In this document: in pieces, positions 10,001 to 16,829 of the stretch | Layout: every line of letters starts with the position of its first letter | Numbering within the stretch: the first letter of the stretch is position 1 | DNA from: Tessaracoccus aquimaris | Lineage (GTDB): Bacteria; Actinomycetota; Actinomycetes; Propionibacteriales; Propionibacteriaceae | Assembly: GCF_001997345.1 (NCBI RefSeq) | Contig: NZ_CP019606.1 | Location: 496,001-560,000 of the forward strand | Length of the DNA: 64,000 nucleotides | Direction of reading: 5' to 3' | The notes under the pieces: model-generated | Told to the model about the DNA's origin: nothing | Database searches by the model: none | The model's input: only the letters and a program-made list of their open reading frames with translations | Program-made: the position numbers and the translations under genes

Positions 10001-10246
10001 TTCACCCTGGTCGACGGGACCGAGGTGACGCAGCCGCGCTACTGGATCGCCTTCGACAAGCAGGGCTTCGGCGTCGAGAACCACGGCGTCGACCCTGACG
10101 TCGTCGTCGAGGTCAGCCCGGGGGAGTGGGAGTCCGAGAGGGACATCCAACTCGACAAGGCCATCGAGATCGCCCTGGAGGGCCTGTCCGCGACTCCGGC
10201 CTCGGTGCCGCAGGAACTCCAGCCACCGCGGTTCACGCGCGCCTGA
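7031..10246 (+). CDS. Tricorn protease homologue (S41 family peptidase)
   Basis: Very large cytosolic peptidase that trims oligopeptides released by proteasomes or Clp proteases into short peptides. No signal peptide is present. The first ~640 residues hold WD40/TolB-like propeller repeats (SPDGSRVAF, SPDGRYLVW, TPDGKHLCF), expected to form two beta-propellers. They are interrupted near residue 530-560 by a charged Lys/Glu/Asp linker. The tricorn C1 region, a PDZ domain (about 750-850) and the S41 catalytic core follow. Catalytic residues visible are His738 (NTSHAY) and Ser958 (NPYAGSDGD). Length 1071 residues, as in Thermoplasma tricorn. It follows clpX directly, which places it downstream of ClpXP in peptide turnover. 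Confidence 0.9.
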   Translation: MAYLRYPHLHGTDVVFVADDDLWLASLDGGRASRLTFGEVAARSPRFSPDGSRVAFVSASGGGNDAYVVDLDGTTTRLTWLSARRLQISGWLDDEHILIASDHQGVHRIDASMYSLSLSGDLQRLPYGVATSAAVDKKGRVAVATANFRDPSGWKRYRGGMATRLYVSNGKGDWTRILPQEEASLFGPTWVGDRIVFTSDLGTGPDVQAQVWSVNASGKDLRQHTSHTEAEGYVRDAASDGKGIVYHAHGRLYWLASLKAEPQRLDIQVPVGEPRPVILAPTDRLEQVVPDQGADGSLLEWRGAAYFLTHRGGPARALADQPGVRVREPRFLGTTGKAVWVSDAEGDDCLEIRQLDGDKAPRRMAAGRIGRVLALEPNKAGTKIAIGSHDGAIHLVDVARASVKKIGVSEGGEPTGFAWSPDGRYLVWRQAIANEGTLGRLVGYDLTADKAFTLTRGQFNDFSPVFTPDGKHLCFLSSRTIDPSYDELTFDLSFSNTVRPWLAPLSASEPAPFGPAADGWPISEPADRDDAKAEEKTDKPEGEAKDEVAVEFDIDGFEDRMVSFPVPSGRYASLQATKDGLVWVSLKSAGELGAVRAGVEGEVKDQIEHFSFKSRKVSVVVDAADGAAVSGDGERLLVRNGEDLWVQSAEQAPGDDDDAKTHVDLSRLRRELSPRAEWRQMYAENARIMRDHYWRDDFDGTDWAAVVARYAPLVEQIATHDDLVDVLWETVGELNTSHAYVSPPASHDDAPRVGFLGAEYRRNGKREIVISRVLRGENSDPGARAPLRAAGVAAEAGDVIVAVDGKPTGDVPDLGELLLGSAEKVVELTLARGRQKRRVAVVPAANESAMRYHEWVAGRVDYVEKHSGGRLGYVHVPDMVASGWAEFQRLVDAAMRHEGVIVDVRFNAGGHTSELILERIARRAIGWSGARHMGVLGTYPSQARRGPVVFVTNPYAGSDGDIVTAAAQNMGLGLVVGERSWGGVVGIDGRFTLVDGTEVTQPRYWIAFDKQGFGVENHGVDPDVVVEVSPGEWESERDIQLDKAIEIALEGLSATPASVPQELQPPRFTRA

Positions 10247-10249
10247 GCC

Positions 10250-11265
10250 TCACTGCGGGGCGTACCCCGTCGAGTCCCGGACCATCAGCCTCGTCTCCAG
10301 TTGGAAGCGGGGCCAGTCGGTGCCAGGCAGCCTCCGTGCGTTGTCCAGCAGCGTGACGGCTGCGCTTCCCATGGCCTCCAGGGGTTGGCGGATCGTCGTC
10401 AGGGCAGGCACGTACGAGCGCGCCAGGGGGGTGTCGTCGAACCCGATCAGGCTGAGGTCCTGCGGGATCCGGAGCCCGCGGCGTCGGCAACTGTCGATGA
10501 CCCCGAGCGCCACGAGATCCGACAGCGCGAAGATCGCCGTCGGTGGCTTGGCCAGGCCAAGCAGGTAGCGGACCCCCGCGAGACCCGCCTGATAGTGGAA
10601 GTTCTCGTGCAGAACCAGGCCCTGATTGAACGCGATCCCTGCACCCTCAAGCGCGCTGCGGTAGCCCTCGATGCGCTCCACGGCGGGGCGCGACGTGGCG
10701 AGCCCTCCCACCACGCCGATGCGGGTGTGCCCGAGGTCGAGGAGGTGCTGGGTCGCCTGCCTACCGCCCTGCCAGTTGGTGGCGCTGACGCTGAGGACCT
10801 CCGGGGGCACGTCATCGATCGGGTCGATGAGGGCCACCGGGAAGGAGCGCTTGAGCGCGGTGTGGGTGTCGACGACGCTTGTCGGAAGCGTCAGCACCAC
10901 CAAACCGGCGGCGCCTGCGTCGGCGACCTTGTTGATCCACCGTGACGAGCCCGGCCTCAGGGCACCCGGCGCTGCCTTTCGGGCGATGTCGGTGTGGATG
11001 GTCAGGTCGTAACCGAGTTCGGTGGCCCTGTCGATGACCCCCGACAGCACCACGGGGCATAGGGGTTACGCAGGTCCTCCGCGAGCATGTGGATGGTCGA
11101 GCCGGCTGGGCCACGCGAACGCGGGGTCTGGTAGCCCAGTTCCGACGCCGTACGCAGGATGCGCTCGCGCAGGTCGGGCGAGACGTCAGAGCGCGCGTTG
11201 AGCGCCTTGCTGACGGTCGAGAGCGACGCCCCGACCGCGCGGGCGATATCGATTTGTCGCGCCAT
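10250..11265 (-). CDS. LacI family repressor of the beta-glucoside locus (frameshifted as sequenced)
   Basis: Sugar-responsive DNA-binding repressor. The N-terminal LacI helix-turn-helix is complete (IARAVGASLSTVSKALNA, about residues 5-25) with the hinge up to residue 60. The periplasmic-binding-like effector domain follows in another frame (GVIDRATELGY to MVRDSTGYAPQ). The break is in GGGG at 11054-11057; one extra base restores NPYAPVVLSGVIDRA and a 338-residue protein. It is divergent from the binding-protein gene at 11411, with palindromes at 11279-11291 and 11382-11394, so it probably represses both itself and the import/GH3 operon until a beta-glucoside-derived sugar binds. Its end lies three bases from the end of the convergent tricorn gene. 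Confidence 0.87.
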
Positions 11266-11278
11266 ACTCGTGGCCTCT

Positions 11279-11291
11279 CCGAAAATTTCGG
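11279..11291. promoter_or_regulatory. Candidate operator 1 of the beta-glucoside repressor
   Basis: CCGAAAATTTCGG is a perfect inverted repeat around a central A. It lies 14 bases upstream of the lacI start, where bound repressor would block its own gene. A related site is at 11382-11394. Confidence 0.5.
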
Positions 11292-11362
11292 GTTTCCTAA
11301 GATCCTGCTTCCAGGTCTATTTCCCGGGAGTCTAGCCGCTTATGCTGCGGAAACAGTAGTGC

Positions 11363-11394
11363 TTTACAGGGACACTGATGTCCGAAATATTTCG
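11363..11394 (+). promoter_or_regulatory. Promoter with overlapping operator 2, beta-glucoside operon
   Basis: TTTACA (11363-11368), 17 bp, AATATT (11386-11391). The palindrome CCGAAATATTTCG (11382-11394) covers the -10 box and shares CGAAA/TTTCG arms with operator 1. A second small inverted repeat, GGACA-N4-TGTCC, occupies the spacer (11370-11383). Confidence 0.5.
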
Positions 11395-11410
11395 CCGAAA
11401 GGGGCGCGTC

Positions 11411-12726
11411 ATGAATATCTCTCGTAGGAACCTTCTGGGTGCAGTGGGAGCGGTTGCCGTCGCTGGCGGGTTGAGCGCGTGTGGTGGAGGGAAGCGCCCC
11501 GGCGGCGGTGGTGGCGAGGGTGGAGGCGAGGCGAGCGCCTGGGCGTTGTCGGGCGGCTACACCGACGCGACCTACAAGGCGAGCTTCGACACCTGGAACA
11601 AGGACAACCCCGACAAGAAGATCTCGCTCGAGGTGTTCGCCAACGATGCCTACAAGGAGAAGATCCGCACGGCCGTCGGTTCGAACCAGGCGCCGACCCT
11701 GATCTACTCCTGGGCGGGGGCGCCCCTTGCCGACTACGTGAAGGCGGGCAAGGTCATCGACCTGACGGAGAGCACCAAGGCCGTGCAAGGCAAGCTGATC
11801 CCAGCGTGCTCGGGACCGGCACCATCGACGGGAAGGTCTACGCCCTGCCCAACAACAACACGCAGCCGGTGGTCTTCTACGGGAACATGGACAACCTCGC
11901 CAAGGCGGGCCTCGACGGCATTCCCGCGACCTTCGACGAGATGCTGACCGCCGTGGACAAGCTGAAGGCGGCCGGGGTCGAGACGCCCATCGCGTTGGCG
12001 GGGCAGAGCCTCTGGCCGGGCCTGATGTGGATCGAGTACCTGGCCGATCGGGTCGCGGGCCCTGAGCTGTTCTCGGCCATCGCGGCGGGAGACATCGCCA
12101 AGTGGGAAGACCCCAAGATGATCGAAGCCCTCGGCATGATCACCCAGTTGGTGAAGGCCGGAGCGTTCGGGCCAGGGTTCGGATCCGTCGTCGCGGACGC
12201 CAATGCCGACGTGGCGCTGATCCACACGGGCCGCGCCGGGCTCCTCCTGCAGGGAGCGTGGTGCTTCGGCAGCTTCGTCGCCGACGCGCCGGACTTCCTC
12301 GCGGCAGGCAAGCTGGTCTACGGAACGTTCCCGACCGTCGAGGGCGGCGCAGGCGACCCAGGCAACCTGGTGGGCAACCCCGCCAACTACTGGTCGGTGT
12401 CGGCGAACGCCTCGGAGGAGCAGCAGAAAAACGTCATCGCCTACCTCAACGAGGCAATGTTCAATGATGCCTACACCGAGGCGTACATCGGCGCAGGCCT
12501 GGTCCCCGTCGTCACGGGTGCTGAGGACAAGCTGTCGGGCGTCGACAACTCGGAGTTCCTGACCTACCTGTACAAGCTGGTCTCCGACGCGAAGCACTTC
12601 CAGTTGTCGTGGGACCAGGCGCTCCCGTCCGCCCAAGGGCAGGCGATGCTCACCAACCTCGGGCAACTGTTCCTCGACCAGATCACCGCCGAGCAGTTCT
12701 CGAAGACGATGGCGAGCACGAAGTGA
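11411..12726 (+). CDS. Sugar ABC transporter substrate-binding lipoprotein (frameshifted as sequenced)
   Basis: Extracellular solute-binding protein (family 1, CUT1 type) that captures an oligosaccharide and hands it to the two permeases encoded next. The signal sequence has SRRNLL and a lipobox LSAC with Cys24, so it may use the Tat route before lipid anchoring. A Gly-rich linker follows. The frame breaks near 11806: one extra G gives IPAVLGTGTIDGKVYALPNN, the usual binding-protein sequence, and a 438-residue protein. The ATG at 11411 follows GAAAGGGG. The stop overlaps the next start (GTGA). With a GH3 beta-glucosidase at the operon end, the ligand is probably a beta-glucoside or cello-/gentio-oligosaccharide; this is inferred. 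Confidence 0.88.
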
Positions 12727-13613
12727 GCCGCACGGCCTCCGGGTTGAGCCGTGGGCCCTCAGCCTGGTTGGCAGCGCCGGCCGTGATCTTCTTCCTGCTG
12801 TTCGCGGTCGTTCCGCTGCTCGGTGTCGTCGTGCTCTCCTTCATGGCGTGGGACGGCCTCGGCACACCAGTGTGGACCGGCACGGCCAACTGGACCCGGG
12901 TCCTGAGCGACCCGGTGACGCACAACGCGCTGTGGCTCTCGCTCGTCGTCGTGGTGGTGTCGTGGGCGGTACAGACCCCGCTTGCGATCCTGCTCGGCGT
13001 CTTCATGGCAGGCACTCAGAAGTACCGGTCGTTCCTGTCCATCCTGTACTTCCTGCCGCTGCTCTTCTCGGCTGCGGCAGTCGGTATCGCCTTCAAGGCG
13101 CTCCTCGACCCGAACTTCGGCCTCGGCAACGCCTTGGGCGTTCGCGCCCTGGCCCAGGACTGGCTCGGGAACCCGAGGCTGGCGCTCCTGACGGTGTTGG
13201 TCATCGTCGCCTGGTGCTTCGTCCCGTTCCACTCGCTGCTCTACCAGGGCGCCATCCGGCAGATCCCGACCAGCATGTACGAGGCGGCCATGATCGACGG
13301 CGTCGGCCGCGTCAAGACCTTCTTCCACATCACGCTTCCCCAGATCCGCAACACCATCATCACCTCTTCGACGCTGATGATCGTCGGGTCGCTGACCTAC
13401 TTCGACCTGATCTTCGTGATGACCAACGGCGGGCCGGGCAACGCGACACGCATCCTGCCCCTCGACATGTACCTGCGCGGCTTCCGGGCCTACGACATGG
13501 GCGGGGCCTCGGTGGTAGGCGTGCTGCTCGCCGCCGTCGGCCTCACGGTGTCCTACCTGCTCAACCGGGCGGCACGGACGTCGTCCATGGACTCCCAGAT
13601 GGAAGGTGCCTGA
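12723..13613 (+). CDS. Sugar ABC transporter permease (MalF/UgpA-like)
   Basis: Inner-membrane channel subunit of a CUT1 importer. Six hydrophobic segments are visible over 296 residues, the first at about residues 14-36. The EAA motif that contacts the ATPase is present (YEAAMIDGVGRVKTFFHITL). The start is the GTG overlapping the binding-protein stop by four bases (GTGA), which implies translational coupling; longer starts have no support. It pairs with the permease at 13615. No ATPase gene is present in this operon. Confidence 0.9.
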   Translation: MSRTASGLSRGPSAWLAAPAVIFFLLFAVVPLLGVVVLSFMAWDGLGTPVWTGTANWTRVLSDPVTHNALWLSLVVVVVSWAVQTPLAILLGVFMAGTQKYRSFLSILYFLPLLFSAAAVGIAFKALLDPNFGLGNALGVRALAQDWLGNPRLALLTVLVIVAWCFVPFHSLLYQGAIRQIPTSMYEAAMIDGVGRVKTFFHITLPQIRNTIITSSTLMIVGSLTYFDLIFVMTNGGPGNATRILPLDMYLRGFRAYDMGGASVVGVLLAAVGLTVSYLLNRAARTSSMDSQMEGA

Positions 13614-13614
13614 C

Positions 13615-14438
13615 ATGCGCTCAACGGTCCGCCCCAACATCCTGGGCGCCATCGGAGGCTGGGCCTGGCTGATCTTCGCCCTGCTGCCGATCTACTACAT
13701 CGTCGTGACCAGCATCCGGCCCGCGAGACCTACTTCACCGAGAACCCGCTGGCCATCCCTGCGCAGCCGACGCTGGCGGCCTACGGCCGGGTGCTCAGCA
13801 ACAACTTCGGCCTCTACTTCCTCAACTCGGTCTTCGTCACGGCGGCCACGGTTGTCGTGGTGCTCGCGGTGTCGATCATGGCCGCCTATGTGATCGTCCG
13901 GAACCGGTCCCGCTTCTCAAGCGCACTGTTCTCCGGCCTGTTGCTCGGCATCGCCATTCCGCTGCAGGCGACCATCGTCCCCGTCTACTACCTCATCGTC
14001 CAACTCGGCCTCTACGACACCCTCTGGGCGCTCATCCTTCCCTCGATCGCGTTCGCGATCCCGATCAGCGTCCTGATCCTGGTGAACTTCCTGCGCGACG
14101 TGCCGGGAGAACTGTTCGAGGCGATGCGGGTCGACGGGGCCTCCGACTGGCAGATGCTGTGGAAGCTTGCCGTGCCGCTCGCCAAGCCGGCCATCATCAC
14201 CGTCGGCATCTACGACGCACTCCAGGTCTGGAACGGGTTCCTGTTCCCCCTGATCCTGACCCAGAGCGCGGAGAACCGGGTCCTTCCCCTGTCGCTGTGG
14301 TCCTTCCAGGGCGAGTTCTCCGTCGACGTCCCCGCGGTGCTCGCTGCGGTCGTGCTCTCGGTCGTGCCAGTCCTCGCGGCGTACGCGATCGGTCGCCGTC
14401 AACTCGTCTCCGGCCTCACCGCAGGCTTCTCCAAGTAG
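13615..14438 (+). CDS. Sugar ABC transporter permease (MalG-like; frameshifted as sequenced)
   Basis: Second channel subunit of the beta-glucoside importer. The first 37 residues (RPNILGAIGGWAWLIF, first membrane helix) read in one frame and the rest in another. The break is near 13725, where one extra G gives IRPAETYFTENPLAI, typical of MalG proteins. The EAA motif FEAMRVDGASDWQMLWKLAV lies in the C-terminal half. Repaired length is 274 residues. The start ATG is one base beyond the previous stop. The GH3 gene follows after 23 bases. Confidence 0.87.
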
Positions 14439-14461
14439 CAAACACCCAAGGAGTTGTTCTC

Positions 14462-16762
14462 ATGAACCAGTGGCACGACACCTCGCTGCCCATCAAGGAG
14501 CGCGCCGCCGCGCTGCTCGCCGACCTCACGCTCGAGGAGAAGGCGCACCAACTGGGCTCGCACTGGCCCAGCCCGAAGAACCGCGTCGACGACCTCGAGG
14601 GCAACGTCGCACCCATGGAGGACGCACTCAACCAGAGCGGCGACCTCAACGCGGAGGCAGCGGTCGGCCTCGGCCAGATCACCCGCAACTACGGGACGGC
14701 TCCGGTCACGCCCGAGGAGGGCATCGCCCAACTGCGTGACCTGCAGGCCTTCGTTGTCGAGAGGTCCCCGCACGGCATCCCAGCGGTCGTCCACGAGGAA
14801 TGCCTGACGGGGTTCACGGCCAACGGTGCCACTGTCTACCCGGCCGCGATCGCGTGGGGTGCCACCTTCGACCCCGGCATCGTTGAGGAGATGGCACATG
14901 CCATCGGCGACGACATGGCGACCCTCGGCGTGCACCAGGGGCTCTCCCCACTGCTGGACGTGGTGCGCGACTACCGCTGGGGCCGCGTCGAGGAGACCAT
15001 CGGCGAGGACCCGTACCTGGTCGGCACCCTCGGGGCCGCCTACGTGCAGGGGTTGCAGGAGGCAGGCATCGACGCCACCCTGAAGCACTTCGCGGGCTAT
15101 TCGGCCTCCCGCGCCGGCCGCAACCACGCGCCGATCTCCATCGGGCCGCGCGAGTTCGAGGACGTCATCCTCCAGCCGTTCGAGATCGCGGTGCGCGAGG
15201 GCGGCGCCGCCTCGGTGATGAACTCCTACTCGGACATCGACGGCGTCCCCGCCGGGGCGAGCCGGGAACTCCTCACGGGGATCCTGCGGGACAGGTGGGG
15301 CTTCGACGGCCTGGTCGTCAGCGACTACTGGGCCGTGTCCTTCCTGCACATGATGCACCGCATCTCGGAGGGTCCGGCCGACAGCGCTCGGCTCGCGCTG
15401 GAGGCCGGCCTTGACGTCGAGTTGCCGGGCACCGCCTGCTATGGGAGCGTCGTCGACCTGGTTCGCGACGGTCGGCTGGATGAGTCGGTCGTCGACACGT
15501 CAGTGCAGCGGGTGCTTGAACAGAAGATCCGGCTCGGGCTGCTCGATCCCGACTGGTCGAGCGAGGCGCAGGGCGCGCCGGTCGACCTCGACTCGCCGCG
15601 CAACAGGGAAATCGCCAGGCGCCTCGCCGAGGAGTCGATCGTGCTGGTCGCCAACGACGGCGTGTTGCCGCTGGCGGTGGCAAAGGTCGCGCTGCTCGGG
15701 CCGTGCGCCGCTGAGCCGCGCACCTTCATGGGCTGCTACTCCTTCCCGAACCACGTGCTCGTGCGCTACCCCGACGCGCCGCTCGGAGTCGAGGTGCCGA
15801 GCCTGGAGCAGGCGCTGCGGGCCGAACTGGGCGGCGCCGAGATCCGCTACGAGCAGGGCTGCCCGATCCTCGCGGAGGACCGCTCGCAGATCCCCGCCGC
15901 GGTCGAGGCGGCCAAGGCGGCGGACGTGGCGGTCCTGACGGTGGGGGACCTCGCGGGCCTGTTCGGCAAGGGCACCTCCGGTGAGGGCTGCGACGCCGTC
16001 GACCTGCGGCTACCCGGCGTGCAGGCCGAACTGGTCGAGGCTGTGCTCGCCACGGGCACCCCGACGGTGCTTGTCATCGTCAGCGGCAGGCCCTACTCGG
16101 TCGGGGCGTTCGCCGACCGGTGCGCCGCGATCGTTCAGGCGTTCATGCCAGGCGAGGAGGGCGGTCCCGCCATCGCGGGAGTGCTCAGCGGGAGGGTCAA
16201 CCCGAGCGGCCATCTGCCGGTCGGCCTGCCGGACCATCCTGGCGGCCAGCCGGGCACCTACCTCGCGCCGTCGCTCGCCTGGAACAGCGATGGCATCTCC
16301 AACCTCGACCCGCGGCCGCGCTACCCGTTCGGCCACGGCATCTCGTACACCACGTTCGACCTCAGCGACCTGCGCCTGTCGAGCGAGGAGATCGACGTGA
16401 CTGGCAGCGTCGAGGTGCGCGCGACGGTGACCAACACCGGGGACCGCGCGGGCGCCGAGGTCGTCCAGTTGTACGCCACCGACGAACTGGCCCAGGTGGT
16501 GCGCCCGCTCAAGGAGTTGATCGGCTACCTCAAGGTCTCGCTCGAGCCAGGGGAGAGCCGCACCGTGATCTTCGACGTGCACTCGGACCGGCTGTCCTTC
16601 ACCGGGCTGGAGTTGAAGCGGGTCGTCGAGCCGGGCACCCACGTGCTCAGCGTCGGCCGCTCCAGCGAGGACCGGCCGCTGTCGGCCAGGCTCACCCTGA
16701 CCGGGGAGACCCGGATCGTCCCGGAGGGAAGGCAACTGCTGACGCCCGCGCGACTCGGCTGA
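14462..16762 (+). CDS. Glycoside hydrolase family 3 beta-glucosidase-type enzyme
   Basis: Retaining exo-acting glycosidase that releases non-reducing beta-D-glucose (some GH3 members act on xylosides). No signal peptide is present, so it cleaves imported oligosaccharides in the cytoplasm. The N-terminal TIM-barrel domain carries the nucleophile Asp288 in GLVVSDYWAV. The C-terminal alpha/beta sandwich (about 395-620) and a fibronectin-III-like domain (about 660-750) complete the usual three-domain order in 766 residues. ATG at 14462 is preceded by AGGAG. It is the last gene of the operon; a hairpin separates it from the convergent rhamnosidase gene. Confidence 0.92.
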   Translation: MNQWHDTSLPIKERAAALLADLTLEEKAHQLGSHWPSPKNRVDDLEGNVAPMEDALNQSGDLNAEAAVGLGQITRNYGTAPVTPEEGIAQLRDLQAFVVERSPHGIPAVVHEECLTGFTANGATVYPAAIAWGATFDPGIVEEMAHAIGDDMATLGVHQGLSPLLDVVRDYRWGRVEETIGEDPYLVGTLGAAYVQGLQEAGIDATLKHFAGYSASRAGRNHAPISIGPREFEDVILQPFEIAVREGGAASVMNSYSDIDGVPAGASRELLTGILRDRWGFDGLVVSDYWAVSFLHMMHRISEGPADSARLALEAGLDVELPGTACYGSVVDLVRDGRLDESVVDTSVQRVLEQKIRLGLLDPDWSSEAQGAPVDLDSPRNREIARRLAEESIVLVANDGVLPLAVAKVALLGPCAAEPRTFMGCYSFPNHVLVRYPDAPLGVEVPSLEQALRAELGGAEIRYEQGCPILAEDRSQIPAAVEAAKAADVAVLTVGDLAGLFGKGTSGEGCDAVDLRLPGVQAELVEAVLATGTPTVLVIVSGRPYSVGAFADRCAAIVQAFMPGEEGGPAIAGVLSGRVNPSGHLPVGLPDHPGGQPGTYLAPSLAWNSDGISNLDPRPRYPFGHGISYTTFDLSDLRLSSEEIDVTGSVEVRATVTNTGDRAGAEVVQLYATDELAQVVRPLKELIGYLKVSLEPGESRTVIFDVHSDRLSFTGLELKRVVEPGTHVLSVGRSSEDRPLSARLTLTGETRIVPEGRQLLTPARLG

Positions 16763-16776
16763 CCAGGGCACAAGAG

Positions 16777-16811
16777 GATCGCCCCGACCGCGTCACGGTC
16801 GGGGCGATCCT
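16777..16811. terminator. Terminator between GH3 and GH78 genes
   Basis: A perfect 15-bp stem (GGATCGCCCCGACCG and its complement) with a 5-base loop lies 14 bases after the GH3 stop and 19 bases after the rhamnosidase stop on the other strand. It probably works in both directions. Confidence 0.85.
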
Positions 16812-16829
16812 TTGCGGCGTCCTATCAGG

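Noticed and set aside
11479..11800. N-terminal part of the long frame ending at 12726 as a separate start
   Set aside because: Its first ~110 residues are Arg/Gly-rich nonsense, while the other frame carries a signal peptide and lipobox; the two join at a one-base deletion near 11806.
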